Part shown: piece after piece, positions 20,823-34,118 of the stretch | Layout of the letters: each line of letters begins with the position of its first letter | How positions within the stretch are numbered: the first letter of the stretch is position 1 | NCBI GenBank assembly: GCA_030159075.1 | Contig: BROG01000030.1 | Coordinates: forward strand, 739,501-803,500 | Source: Atrina japonica | Taxonomy: Eukaryota > Mollusca > Bivalvia > Pterioida > Pinnidae | Length of the DNA stretch: 64,000 nucleotides | Direction of reading: 5' to 3' | The notes under the pieces: generated by a model | The model's database searches: none | Seen by the model: the letters and a program-made list of their open reading frames with translations, nothing else | Told to the model about the DNA's origin: nothing | Position numbers and translations under genes: made by a program

Positions 20823-23705
20823 GGGATTATATGGAGAATGTAATGGCAGTGCTGGGGTATCAGGGGTGTTTTGATGATGAAATTTTCAGAAAGGTGTTGG
20901 TACAATTGTGGACATAAACAAAACATGTAGACAATCTCTACCAAAATTTGTGTTTTTAAACTGATAAGTGGATATTTTATTATATATATTATATATTACC
21001 ATGACAAACACACAAAAATAATCAAATTGGATTTAGATACAAAAATATATGGATATACAAGAACACTAAGGTCAGAATTTGACATCATAGGCTAATGAAA
21101 TATTCCATTTTTCCATCCCATCTACTATTACCTATGAATGCAATGAATTAATCTTCATCAATTTTCAATATCTTTTACTTACATGATGATATAATTTCTA
21201 CAAATAATATCCTTGTATATAGTTTAAAAACAAGTTCTCAAACATTACTGAAGGAATATTTACAATGATGGCAGACATGTCTTATTGTCATTTCCCAAAG
21301 ATAAATTGGCTGAAATTGTTATGTATCTTTTACTGAGAAACCTAGGTTCTCATGCTAGTCCAGGCTCCAAAGTTAAGAAATTTACTTAGTAATCAAAGGC
21401 TCAACTTTTATTTCATTATTTTGACGATATAATAGACTGTAAAACCTTTATGTTTGAGTGATTAGGAAACATATTATTATTTTTCATCATTCACAAATAA
21501 ACTGTTGCATCACATTCATGATTTTCCTGTAAAAAATAAATAAATGCATTGAGTACGGTAATCAAAATTTGAGTACATACTCAAATCATTTTAAAATATT
21601 TTCTCAAATGAGCAAACATTTTGGTCATTATGTACAATTGTATGTTTTCAATATACAAAGATGTCCAGTTACAGAATAAAATTGTACATGTTTTTGCCTT
21701 AAAATCACGGAAAGTTAGTTCAGCTTAAGTACTGAGTAAATTTGGTTACTTCGAACCCAGGACATATTGATGTTCCATTGCATGGAGTTTAGCATTGAAA
21801 GTGAAAGTTGCCAACCCTTTAGATAAGATTTATAACAGAGGTCCTGTGACAAGCTAGACTTGGCTTGCCTTACAGCATTTATTTAAGTTTATAGCATAGT
21901 CCAATATATGTGGCACTGCAGGGATTTTCTACACTATCGCATGTGGCCAAAATAAGGCCCAATTCACAATGCAAAAAAAAAAAGAAATCCAACTGTTTTT
22001 TTTCCAATTTGCTTTCGAAATTCACCAGTTGAAGTCAAATGACATTGAATTAAAAATTTTTGCTAAAATTCCTAATCCAAAAGGCCCATGTCCCATTCCC
22101 AAAACCCCTGCACTGGCACTTTATCCAGGTGTTGATGCTTTTGTGTTGTTAAAGAATTCAACGCGGGATGTGAAATAATATTTTTTAAAAATGGAAAAAA
22201 AAATAAGCCAACTTTTACTGTTAAACTAAAACAATAAAACCACAACAAACAGAATGCCATAATTTCTTTTTACACATAAAATTTTCTTTTCTATAGCTGA
22301 AATCAAATCACTGAAATTTTATACTCAACACAATTTCGAAGATGGTGATTAACCACCGAGAGAATTCTAAATCAATTATTTTCTTTAACAGTGTTAACAT
22401 TTTCAAATGGTCTTGTAAACAGGTACTGGCAAGCAAATCATATCAAACCAACCACACATTAGTAGGAAAGAGATGTCATGGCAGTTTGAATGACATTTAG
22501 TTCTAAAAAAATGTCAGATGCATTGAATTTAGTCAAATCATTTATCTGTGATAAAAAAAATGTTTCAGTTTTAAGTGCAGCTGAGAGAAGAAATCTGCAA
22601 GTATTGATCGTGCCGTAAAACTTAAAAGAAACAGTCGTTGAACAACCGTAGACTTAAACATGCTGATATGTCCCTCGATTGGAGTATTGCAGAAGAGGAA
22701 ATGAAATAACTATCGTATAGATTTTGCTGGCACATAAAATCGGGACACTGATTTTCCATTAAAGAATTATTTCAACACAGCTTGATACATGCTTAGTTAC
22801 TTTTTTACACGAAAAAGTCACTATAGTACCATAATCAAAGTGTCCTAAATAAAAGGACTATACGATTCTGGTCATGGATGTCAATTTATTAATAAAAGTC
22901 CTACGGCTCCACTTTGCATTTCATGATATATTTTAATCCAACTCTGATGAAATATAATATATATCCTGTGACTTAACTCAATACTTATTTAATTTCAATT
23001 GACATTATTTTAAGTTTTTATAATTTCCCAATTAAGTGGATTGCGATGCTTTTTTGATAGACCCCAGATATTTCAAATTTTAAGAAGACAAAGGTTGTTA
23101 AGTATATACTTTTTTTTTACAACAATTAACAAAATAAATTATGGAACTTAAATAGAAATCTGGATTTGGCTCTAATGGTGGTGTGAGGGGGGTGCACTTA
23201 GTGTCAGAGGAAATCAGAGTACCTGTAAAAGCTGGTGATTGCCGTGTCATGTCACAAACTCAATACAGCAAACCATCTATGAAGTTTCATTTTGCCAAGC
23301 TTAAAGAGCTGTAAGTTAAAGTCCAGAATTCTTATAGTACATTGTCTTGGGGTTGCAAAATGTAATGAATCCTAATAATATACCTCATCCTCTCTCTGCA
23401 CCCCTCTTTTTCCCCCAAAATATAGTAGTGAGGTAGAGGCCATACTGAGAATGTGAAAAATCACAAGAAATGTTTAAATTCTTTCTCAAGCCACTAGATG
23501 ATTTACTAATGATCTACAAAGCACACAGTAACGAGAAAATAATGTAAGATACAATATTGATTAAAAGTATTTGAACACTTCAGCCACAGTTGTATCAATC
23601 CCTATAGCCGTATCCAACTGTAACATACATTAAATCTTTAAATTACAATCTACAGCTATATCAATTCACAATGTGACATAACTATTTTTATGTAGTGTAT
23701 ATGTA
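20823..23705. other. Non-coding intron-like stretch
   Basis: No gene or repeat family recognised. It contains a (TA)-rich patch at about 20975-21000 and several homopolymer runs. Overlapping open frames at about 21969-22260 have no recognised domain. Confidence 0.5.
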
Positions 23706-23845
23706 CAGTCAAACTTGCATTTTTAGATCACCTTCATATAAAGGGCACCTGTCTATAAAGGTCATTCATACATTACCTTTGTTAACTTTTTTTTATGATG
23801 TATAAACCTCTTTAAAAAGGCAACCTGTCTATAATGGCTATTTTT
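23706..23845 (+). mobile_element. Pogo-type MITE fragment
   Basis: Starts CAGTCAAACTTGCATTTTTA after a ta and contains gggcacctgtctataaaggt and ggcaacctgtctataatggc, typical interior motifs. No right end was found. Confidence 0.5.
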
Positions 23846-24744
23846 GCTAAACAGATTAGGCTGTACACCTGGCTTTACGCAAGAATAAAACCCAGCATAC
23901 CCACTGCTTTTTTCATGTTTTTGGGGTTTTTTTTTTTTGTACCCTCAGTCCTGTCATTTTTGGGTGCAGAAAACTATTTGTGGGTACATTGTGACCTCGT
24001 AAAAAAGAGGGGGGGGGAAATTTTTTTTATAACGTGCATTTATACAGGCATTCAATATTTCATACATGAATTAAATAACGTAGTGGAAGTAAGAAGATAA
24101 AAAAATCATCTATATTTCAAAGTTTTTTTTAAAATGTTTTGTGTACTTTATGTACCGTACCCGTCAAAAATGTTCCAACTAAATTTTTTCATTGATTTGG
24201 CTTTTTTTTTTGGAAAAAATAATACAACTACAAATTATTGGAATGCATGAGCTTTTTTGAATTTTTATATCTCAAATATATTTGTAGTCTCTATATCTAT
24301 AACACAGTAATTGATACAAATGAATACAGCAGCAACATCTGCATGGGTAGATCAAACTACATGTATATGTACCATTTGGATCCAACTAAAAGCTAGAAGA
24401 AAGTCAGTCCTCCATTACCCCCTTTTGTTGTTACTAAGGAATGTCGCAATATGTGAATTTCTGCTATTGACAACTGGAAACAGCTGCACATTCAAGTTTT
24501 TTATTTCAACATTTGACTTATATATACCTGTTAACAATGCAACTTAATAATAAAGCTTCAAGAAGATCATGAAGAAGAACTGTACGAAATAGTACATTGG
24601 TAAAGTCCAAGACTCACAAGTGTGGGGCTTTAAGTTTGAATCTGAGTCAGACTTCAAATTTTTTATGAGGCGGAGACTGCTAAACCATGTCTGTATAGTT
24701 TTAATAGTGTTTTATACCATATTTTACCATTTCCTTTTTTCTTT
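23846..24744. other. Non-coding, homopolymer-rich
   Basis: Runs of T (about 23926-23938) and G (about 24009-24017). No gene is supported. Confidence 0.5.
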
Positions 24745-24957
24745 AGATATACAGTTGCATCAAGTTTTTAGAGGTGGAGGAAAGAACAAAGTTAAAACTT
24801 ATCCGAGAAGAGGCCATAGACCTTCCACAAGTAAACTGGAAAATTTTCTCACAAAATCATCTTCAGTTCCAGCATGGGTTCAAACCTGCACTTACTAGAG
24901 ATAAGAGACTCCATTGTTTAAAGCACTATGCTCTAACCACTTGGCCATGGAGGTTTG
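24745..24957 (-). mobile_element. tRNA-derived SINE
   Basis: Plus-strand order tail to head: gaggtggaggaaagaac, cttatccgagaagaggccat, ccttccacaagtaaactgga, gggttcaaacctgcacttac (B-box region), gctctaaccacttggccatg (A-box side). The body matches 35736-35990 block for block. The extreme tail is degraded. Confidence 0.75.
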
Positions 24958-25062
24958 ATTTATGAGGAAATAAAGAAATAGCATACAATTTTGTTTTGTC
25001 CATGGAGGTTTAATTTATGTTGAAATAAAGAAAAAGCTTACAATTTTGTTTTACTACTGTTT
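24946..25062. repeat. Direct duplication, ~57-bp unit, 2 copies
   Basis: ccatggaggttt(g/a)atttatg then gaaataaagaaa(t/a)agc and ttacaattttgttttactac-like sequence occurs twice, the first overlapping the end of the SINE head. Part of the SINE head was duplicated with its flank. Confidence 0.75.
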
Positions 25063-25358
25063 TACCTACCCCAGAAATTCTTCACTTATATGAAGATATC
25101 ATCACCTTTGGGTGAAATGCCACAAATTTTTACCTTTGCTATAACATTGCAATGAGGGTTACTTTATGTGTCACACCTGCCCTGATGAGGGAAATCCGTT
25201 TTCAGGCCAATGACTTACACTTCCTCCTATAGTGCTTGGAAAAGGAGCATTCTTTACCATGTTTAAAATGAGGTGCTAATCATTGTGATGTCATCAGATT
25301 TAATAATTGTTAGCGCATAAATGGAAAGGTAAATTAAAACCTGTAATGCCTACATGTA
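25063..25358. repeat. Dispersed repeat fragment (ataaatggaaagg family) and flank
   Basis: 25265-25335 contains cattgtgatgtcatcagatt and gcgcataaatggaaaggtaa, related to copies at 4324, 6985 and 9412. Confidence 0.55.
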
Positions 25359-25430
25359 AGTCAAAAGCTCTGCCACTAAACCGAGTCAAAAGCTCTGCCA
25401 CTAAACCGAGTCAAAAGCTCTGTCACTAGA
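25359..25430. repeat. 25-bp minisatellite, 3 copies
   Basis: gtcaaaagctctgccactaa then accga, three times in a row. Confidence 0.9.
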
Positions 25431-25983
25431 ATATTGCAACCAGTAATAGTGACTGACTACAAGGTATATGCATATTTATCAAGTTAAATCATGTAGTTGT
25501 TTAGTATTCAAATTATTTTTTTAAATTTATTTCAAAGTTATTTTTAAGGATTACCCCAAATGAACATTTCCATGTATATAGTTTTTAAAATATTTTTTCT
25601 AATATGCTCCCCATGATATAAGAAATATGAAGGAGAGCTGGCAAAATTTTATAGCCGGGGCCTTGTAGGAAATCTACACACACACAATCCCACAGAGTCT
25701 ATTACAGTGGCATACATAAATACATGTACATGTATGTATATGAATGTAAAACCACTTAATCAAGCAATTATAATTAGCATAATAATTAACATGATGGCTG
25801 ACATATTTAATTGCTTTTAAACAGAGAGCATCTGGTCACATTTACATACATAAAACACTAAAATCTGTCCATTATTAACCTTTGTCCAGGAGGAAGTGTG
25901 TGATAAGAGATAACAACAAAACCAGGAACCAAATATTATTTAAATCAGGGCTTCATCCATTCTTGATCTTGACACATGATATA
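25431..25983. other. Non-coding, no clear feature
   Basis: AT-rich, with a short tacatgtacatgtatgtata patch near 25722. Confidence 0.5.
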
Positions 25984-27975
25984 CAGTCAAATTTGTCTAT
26001 AAAGGCCAATGAAGAGAACAGGGAAAGTTAGTCATTATAGACAGTCTAAGACAGGTGGCCTTTATATCTATGTATACCACTCAAGGGAACAGGGAAAGTT
26101 AGTTCTTATAGACAATCTAAGACAGATGGCCTTTATATCTATGTATACCACTCAAGGGAACAGGGAAAGTTAGTTCTTATAGACAGCCTAAGACAGATGG
26201 CCTTTATATCTATATATACCACTCAAGGGAACAGGGAAAGTTAGTTCTTATAGACAGCCTAAGACAGATGGCCTTTATATCTATGTATACCACTCAAGGG
26301 AACAGGGAAAGTTAGTCATTATAGACAGTCTAAGACAGGTGGCCTTTATATCTATGTATACCACTCAAGGGAACAGGGAAAGTTAGTTCTTATAGACAAT
26401 CTAAGACAGGTGGCCTTTATATCTATATATACCACTCAAGGGAACAGGGAAAGTTAGTTCTTATAGACAGTCTAAGACGGGTGGCCTATATATACCACTC
26501 AAGGGAACAGGGAAAGTTAGTCCTTATAGACAGCCTAAGACGGGTGGCCTATATATACCACTCAAGGGAACAGGGAAAGTTAGTTCTTATAGACAGTCTA
26601 AGACAGATGGCCTTTATATCTATATATACCACTCAAGGGAACAGGGAAAGTTAGCTGTTATAGACAGTCTAACACTTGTGGCCTTTATGTCTATATATAC
26701 CACTCAAGGGAACAGGGAAAGTTAGTCGTTATAGACAGCCTAAGACGGGTGGCCTTTATATCTATATATACCACTCAAGGGAACAGGGAAAGTTAGTTGT
26801 TATAGACAGTCTAAGACAGGTGGCCTTTATATCTATATATACCACTCAAGGGAACAGGGAAAGTTAGTTGCTATAGACAGTCTAACACTGGTGGCCTTTA
26901 TGTCTATATATACCACCCAAGGGAACAGGGAAAGTTAGTTGCTATAGACTGTCTAAGACAGGTGGCCTTTATGTCTATATATACCACTCAAGGGAACAGG
27001 GAAAGTTAGTTCTTATAGACAGTCTAAGACAGATGGCCTTTATGTCTATCTATACCACCCAAGGGAACAGGGAAAGTTAGTTGCTATAGACTGTCTAAGA
27101 CAGGTGGCCTTTATGTCTATATATATCACTCAAGGGAACAGGGAAAGTTAGTTCTTATAGACAGTCTAACATTGGTGGCCTTTATGTCTATATATACCAC
27201 TCAAGGGAACAGGGAAAGTTAGTTGTTATAGACAGTCTAAGACAGGTGGCCTTTATATCTATATATATCACTCAAGGGAACAGGGAAAGTTAGTTGTTAT
27301 AGACAGTCTAAGACAGGTGGCCTTTATATCTATATATACCACTCAAGGGAACAGGGAAAGTTAGTTGTTATAGACAGTCTAAGACAGGTGGCCTTTATGT
27401 CTATATATACCACTCAAGGGAACAGGGAAAGTTAGTTGTTATAGATAGTCTAAGACAGGTGGCCTTTATGTCTATATATACCACTCAAGGGAACAGGGAA
27501 AGTTAGTTGTTATAGACAGTCTAAGACAGGTGGCCTTTATGTCTATATATACCACTCAAGGGAACAGGGAAAGTTAGTTGTTATAGATAGTCTAAGACAG
27601 GTGGCCTTTATGTCTATATATACCACTCAAGGGAACAGGGAAAGTTAGTTGCTATAGACTGTCTAAGACAGGTGGCCTTTATGTCTATATATACCACTCA
27701 AGGGAACAGGGAAAGTTAGTCATTATAGACAGTCTAAGACAGATGGCCTTTATATCTATATATACCACTCAAGGGAACAGGGAAAGTTAGTTCTTATAGA
27801 CAGTCTAAGACAGATGGCCTTTATGTCTATATATACCACTCAAGGGAACAGGGAAAGTTAGTTGTTATAGACAGTCTAAGACAGATGGCCTTTATGTCTA
27901 TATATACCACTCAAGGGAACAGGGAAAGTTAGTTGCTATAGACAGTCTAAGACAGGTGGCTTTTATGTTGTTATA
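25984..27975. repeat. 71-bp minisatellite, about 28 copies, starting at a MITE end
   Basis: The unit is cactcaagggaacagggaaa, gttagttgttatagacagtc, taagacaggtggcctttatg, tctatatatac; period 71 bp. Two units near 26470-26570 are about 11-12 bp shorter. The array begins inside CAGTCAAATTTGTCTATAAA at 25984, a pogo-type MITE end, and each unit carries the MITE motifs 'acaggtggcctttata' and 'ccactcaaggga'. No right MITE end is visible after the last unit. Confidence 0.95.
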
Positions 27976-28079
27976 TACAGGTGGCGATCCCATGAATTTT
28001 TAGATAAATAGAGTCTACTATATATTGAATTTATTATATAACAATATATGTTAATGAATTATGATAATGTATATTGATA

Positions 28080-28080
<1 letters not shown>
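27976..28080. other. Array flank
   Basis: AT-rich flank between the 71-bp array and the poly-C run. Confidence 0.5.

Positions 28081-28158
<78 letters not shown>
28081..28158. repeat. 78-base poly-C homopolymer
   Basis: Seventy-eight consecutive C residues, then a single A and four more C. It is a striking run in DNA of low GC. It may be a real slippage-prone tract or a sequencing/assembly artefact. Confidence 0.95.
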
Positions 28159-28630
28159 ACCCCCTGTAGCAGTATCATGCCAAATGTGAGTCAACTAACA
28201 CAATTTGCCAGTATCTATCGCTATTATTATTTTTGCCATATTTATGCTGTCATTACAATTTTGTTGGATGTCTCAACTCTGAATGTATGTTTACAATATG
28301 AATATTCATGTGCAATATACGACAACAGGGAATAAAAATCATGAATATTAATTAAGCTGTGAACAAAAAATTAAACAATACAGTTAAAAATAAAACACAG
28401 AACTCTGATAAAATGAGCAATATGATAAAAGAGAGAGAAGCTTTTACAGGTACACTATTATAGAATTTCATCAAATGCTTATTCACTATTTTTTCAGTCA
28501 TGAAATATTTTTATTTGTTCAAAACAGGGTCAGTTTTACAAAAAACAAAAAAAAAAACAAACAAAAACAAAAAAAAATAAAATAAAATAATAATCCAACA
28601 TCTGCAGCATGGAATGTGCTTAGAATTATA
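28159..28630. other. Non-coding, A-rich patch
   Basis: Contains an (A/C)-rich stretch aacaaaaaaaaaaacaaac at about 28540-28590. No gene. Confidence 0.5.
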
Positions 28631-28721
28631 TTAACACTCAAACCCCTGAAAAAGCAGTGGATTCTTCTGTAAATCAATGATTTAGACAAGTCCAAATGTG
28701 TCTTTAGGGTGTATGGGTTAA
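28631..28721. mobile_element. TTAA mini-MITE
   Basis: 91 bp beginning ttaacactcaaacccctgaa and ending tttagggtgtatgggttaa, with TTAA at both ends. The interior has ggattcttctgtaaatcaat and gtccaaatgtgtc, inverted relative to 13789. Confidence 0.7.
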
Positions 28722-30856
28722 GATATGATAAGTGTAATGTGCAAGTTTTGTTGATGTATTAGCATTAGAAGCAGGTAAACCTGACCTCAACTGTTTTTCA
28801 CCGAATGTCCAAAAAGGGCCAATTACAGAAAGACAGTTTGACAACTGTAGTCAATATACGGTACGTGTGTACTGTGAAATGCCTTCGTAATGATTTTCAG
28901 AGTAAGAAAGATAACTCTTATTATCGATGATTTTCAGAGTAAGAAAGATAACTCTTGTTATCCACTGGAACTGCACAAGTTAAAGTTCTTTTCTGCTGTA
29001 CACTTTATCTCTTACAGAGACCTATGAAGATAGCTGCCAGCTGATATTAATAACAAATGGCTGTAATATGTAGAGTGTGGTTTGCAAAATGATATTATTA
29101 ACTAAAACAAGTTTACTGGTTTGTTTTTTTATCATACATATAATGCATATAAGTGTTATCAAAATAATTCCAAAAAAGTATTCTAGATTCTTAATTGCAA
29201 TGTATAGCATCTGCATAATTAAGGTAGATAACTCTAATGTGCTTAGAGTAAAATGGATCACGTTTGTTTTTATCATTCATGTGTTACAAAATAGGGTTAT
29301 CAAAAATAAATGAACACAGGGCTCCAACATAATTCCCCCCAAAAGAGCACTAAATTACAACAAGTTGCATCTGCATTATCAAAGGAGATAACTCTGGTAT
29401 GTAAGAGTAAAATGGATCAAATTTAAAAACTAATCTCTGTTTAATGGTGGTTAAATGTTAAATTGCAAATATTTTAATAATGTCCAGCTCACTATTATTT
29501 TTACATATCAAACTGATTTTTAAAAAAAAAATGTATATTGTAAAGACATTTCTTATCAAATTTCAATAGAATTTTCACAGTAAAACAAAAAATTAATTAC
29601 AATTTCATTATCTATTTTGATTTTTGATTTTTTGAATTAGAAGTTTACTGTGATGATAACTCTATATGGGTAAGTAAAATTGTAATGTATAATTATTACT
29701 TTGTGTTTGAATTGTCAAATCTTTCAAATAACAAATTATAGATTTACATCCAAATAACCCATGGAATTTAGAGACATGCTCTGTTTAATGATGAAAATTA
29801 TTTTGAATGTGATAAGAAATGGCTTCACAACATTTCTTTGAGAAATTTTGGTTTTATATGAAATACATTGTAAAAAACAATGGAGACTGAATACTTTTGG
29901 CACATCTCTGTATATGTAACAAAACACTGTGAAACAACTTCCTACATTCAACTAATTGTAAAGCAATTAAACTTTGTAAAAAAAGAAAAACAAAAATTTC
30001 TATTTCTGTCTGGTACAGAAAATAAACATCAAATGTATTTTATGTGTTTAAACATGTGGGATTTGTCAATAACGATTGAGAACTACTTTTAGTTCCATCT
30101 TACGTTAACACTCGGAACAAAAACACTTCCAGAAACCAGAATACTTGTAAATATATTTCCTCAGACCTGGAGAAGTGAAACATTGGAAACCAAAAAAAAA
30201 ACCCAAATCTTGTTATCTTTCGTTTAACTCTTCAGTATGTTTTTTTCAACAATGTAATTAATATTGGATTGAAATCAATGTTATAGAAATCCAGATCAAT
30301 CCTACAGAAGGGGTTTGTTATTTGAAAATACATGTTAAAACGATGTTGCTATCTTGTAAAGGTAAAAAGATAAGAAGAAAGTCAAAGTTATATTAAAAAA
30401 ACTAAATCCAATATTCTCCCCATAACTGAACTGTGGAATATCATAAATCTTTATAATTATCATGGACACTAATGAAATGATAAATATAATACCATATATC
30501 TCTTGATATTAACATGATGTATTGGCGTAAACAGTACACTGAATAGAAGACAGCCTACATGTAATCTATTACCGTCACTTTGAAGATTGAAGCTTCAACA
30601 ATACCTAAAAATAAGTGGTACCACTGTTACCTGTTTACATACGAAACATTCCAATAATCCCTTTAATAGTTTGCCATTATATCACCATGTAATTCACCGA
30701 AACACCAGTTCTTTGTGAGAACAAGGTTCATACATGTATCTGACATAATTGGGTCCAAAGATCTAATATCATGACATTTAAAGGATCAAGTTTAGCTTTT
30801 ACAGATGAAATTTGGAATGTTGTTGAAAGCAAAGAAAATATGTTCCAATTGTTGCA
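28722..30856. other. Non-coding, minor duplications
   Basis: tgattttcagagtaagaaag, ataactctt is duplicated at about 28892-28962. A looser repeat (gcatctgcat(a/t)at..., gataactct, gtaaaatggatca) links about 29200-29265 and 29365-29420. The pair of overlapping frames at 29022-29313 has no recognised domain. Confidence 0.45.
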
Positions 30857-30862
30857 TCTGCT

Positions 30863-30946
<84 letters not shown>

Positions 30947-31006
30947 ATTGACCAAGAAATCAAGCAGAATTTGATGTAAACATTGACCAAGAAATCAAGC
31001 AGAATT

Positions 31007-31064
<58 letters not shown>

Positions 31065-31090
31065 CATTGACCAAGAAATCAAGCAGAATT

Positions 31091-31148
<58 letters not shown>

Positions 31149-31212
31149 ATTGACCAAGAAATCAAGCAGAATTTGATGGAAATCAGGTATTTTTTATCAA
31201 TAAACAGCAGAT
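30857..31212. repeat. Compound (TA)n satellite with 34-36-bp spacer unit
   Basis: Long TA tracts at about 30867-30942, 31013-31061 and 31096-31144 are separated by copies of aaacattgaccaagaaatca, agcagaatttgatg(t/g). There are four spacer copies, two of them adjacent. The whole block is flanked by inverted copies of atctgctgttta (30857) and taaacagcagat (about 31201). Tyr-Ile frames across it are artefacts. Confidence 0.9.
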
Positions 31213-31216
31213 ATAT

Positions 31217-31298
31217 ATATAAAGAAATTTGACTAAGGGATCAAAATCATTTCAAAAAGTTGAAATAATATTGATCCCACTGTCAAATTTCTTTATAT
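31217..31298. mobile_element. Short foldback element, 82 bp
   Basis: atataaagaaatttgac then gggatca at the left is mirrored by tgatccc then gtcaaatttctttatat at the right (24 of 27 positions pair). A smaller atcatttca / tgaaataat stem lies inside. Confidence 0.6.
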
Positions 31299-32155
31299 CC
31301 AGTATAACCAGGTTATTTTGAAAACTCTGTTCCCCTTCGATTTCTGTGTATCCGGCTTTGAATGTATGTGTGTAAAAATATTTTAATTACGCTTTTCATC
31401 AGGCGCAAGATACCTTTCACAAATTAAACATAAAACGACAGGTGTATCAATACAATTCAACACTATTGCTATTAGTGCAGTGTGTTTTATTCACAAAATA
31501 TTTTAATTTTAACACCCACTTTCCATATGTTGAATTCTATCCAGGGATTCTGAAGCATATAGAATACTTCAACATATCATAATTTTCTTCGCAGATAGGT
31601 CAATACCCAGTATGTAGAATTTGTAACAAACTGGGCACATTCTTTGCATGTTTTATAAAAGTGTTCAGATACTTATGTGCCCAACATTTATTGTTAACTA
31701 CTTCTTTTTTTTACAAGCTGCACAATGTTATGGGTAATCCACACAGAGCCATTGTCAACAATATCTTTGCAAATGTGTCGAAATCTATTCTAAACTTTTA
31801 TAATAAAATAACGTGAACAACAAACTACATACATTTATCATTATTTAAATCCTTAAACATAGATTTTGGGGCAAACAATAAATATTGCATTGCAATACAG
31901 GGTCAAACACTTGGAAAATGTTAAAATAAATGCTGAGCTAATCTCGGAAAAATGCTGTCTGAAGCTACCTATTCAGATAACATAACAATTCTTTCTCAAT
32001 TGAATATAAAATGAATACAAGTAAATGGCACATGCTTTCCCAGCACTCGGTAATCTTTTCTTTGTTAAAACAGATACAATGGGTTATATTTGGCTATTTC
32101 ATTCTCATAATACGCATACATTTGTTACTTTAACCCCAGGTGATCTCTTTCTGAT

Positions 32156-32156
<1 letters not shown>
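31299..32156. other. Non-coding, no clear feature
   Basis: AT-rich; nothing recognised. Confidence 0.5.

Positions 32157-32212
<56 letters not shown>
32157..32212. repeat. (TA)n microsatellite
   Basis: About 28 ta units. Confidence 0.95.
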
Positions 32213-32214
<2 letters not shown>

Positions 32215-33750
32215 ATAATATATTGCAGAAAATCTGCATGTAAAATATTCACTGACGACAATGGCTCTTACCGCTTTTATGCCAAGACTTCTTCCTGAAG
32301 TATATACTTCGACTTACATATTTAAGGTTTTTAAACTCGTACTGTTTTACCCTTTGATGTGGAGTAAAAATAATTTTGAAATCTTATGGGATCTTGTCAA
32401 AAGATTTAATTGATTTTGATACATATTTATAAAAAGTAAAAATAAAAATAAAAGATCAATCGCTCTTCTAAATTAGTTTTATTCTAATCTGTTTATTTTT
32501 TAAAATTTGTATAAAGATATTGGCTTTAAATGCTGTCTATTGTGTTATTCTGTATGTAAACTGCAGTCCCGCTACTGGTATTATAGACTTTATATTTGAT
32601 AACTTAGCATGTGTAGTGGCGCCAAGTTTTGGAGGTATTTAAAAGAGGTTTGATACATAGTGTATGATACATACACGACACATACCAGTATTTCTTGTCT
32701 AGTTGACGGAACTGAATTCTTTAATTAACATTTCTGAATTCAAAGATGATAACATCTCTGGGACAATGGAATGACAGTACTAATGTAACTTATCATCAAA
32801 ATTGCAACAATCCATACCATGTTACAGTTAGTTGTGACCTTGATCTTGCACGGTTGCTGGTTTCTGTCGGCACAATTAACCCCAATTTTTTCTTTCCCAT
32901 TTTTTTTTTTATGAATTATTACATGAATTCTATACAAATGTCAACTGTCTGATAAAATTAGGGGGAAAACATTTGTTTCCATTAGTCTATTATTGGATAT
33001 CAAATTTCATTTTATAAATGTTTTTCTCTGTATCATATGTAAAAATGAAATACATTGTATCTAATATTGTCATATGCTGTACACAACAATTAAATTATTT
33101 TACGACAAAAAATACTATAGTGATCTAAATATTGAACTGGAAATGATTTACACTTAAATTAATCAACCTGACACCTTGAGCATAAGTTTGTAGCTACATG
33201 TAGTTTCACATTACAATATTTATGCCACATTCAACAATAATTAAATTTAATCAATTTCATGCAATTACAGTTAAAGTCACTTCAATATATGACAAATTGT
33301 GGACTTTGTACACAAAATGCTTTTTAATTTTCATTTTTTAATATTTTCACTTTTAATCATACCAAATGTTTATCAAAATATCAAATATATTGATTACCCG
33401 TTTTTTATTTCAAAATTTATTTCAATAATTTCTTTGTAAATAGACTCATTTAAATGTACATGTAGTTACAATGCTGCAACTTGTGTCCGAATCATGTCCC
33501 CAATACCAACCATCCAGAATTCCCTTACTTTTAATATTCATTATTCAATCAATCTGACCTTAGGTTTCATTTCTAATTTAACTGTATGAAACTATATGGT
33601 ACTTTTAATGTCACAAATTTACATACTTAGAAGTATGTGAAAACTTGGGAGGGCTCACAAATACATTGTGTGACACTGATGGCGGATTGTAGACATGTGC
33701 TATTCTTAGATATTTCACCTGTAGGTATATGGTGAAAAATATTTCAGTGA
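32213..33750. other. Non-coding, no clear feature
   Basis: No gene supported. Overlapping frames on both strands at about 32740-32950 have no recognised domain. Confidence 0.5.
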
Positions 33751-33901
33751 CAGTGGAACCACAGAAAAATTGGCCTTACATGGCAGGTGGTCTCTCAAAA
33801 GAGGTTTTATTCAATGAATTATTCAACATTGATTTTTAAAATGTGGTCTCAAAAGACAGGTGGTCTCTTGTGACAGTGCTCTATCAAGACAGGTTCCACT
33901 G
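33751..33901. mobile_element. Pogo-type MITE, 151 bp
   Basis: Begins CAGTGGAACCACAGAAA and ends AGACAGGTTCCACTG; the inverted ends match over CAGTGGAACC. The interior contains ggtggtctctcaaaagagg and ggtctcaaaagacaggtggt, the motif that makes up the tandem unit at 40481-41405. Flanking bases are ga and ca, so the TA duplication is lost. Confidence 0.75.
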
Positions 33902-33919
33902 CACTGTTATAAATTAGCA

Positions 33920-34118
33920 GCTAGTTTTTAATGTTGGAGGAGAAATCTAAGTGAGGCAAGAACCACCAGCCCACTGCCAGAAAACTGGCAAGTTATTTAG
34001 TACATAATGGAGTAGACAAAAGATGAAGCCTAAAATAGAGCTGGACAAAGAGAACAGATTTGATTTAATTTGATTTAATTGAAGTGCTATGCTTTGACCA
34101 CTTAGTCATGCAGACCTT
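33920..34118 (-). mobile_element. tRNA-derived SINE, degraded
   Basis: Contains agtttttaatgttggaggag, aagaaccaccagcccactgc, cagaaaactggcaagtt and, at the head side, gctatgctttgaccacttag, tcatgcagacctt. The B-box region is lost. Confidence 0.6.
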
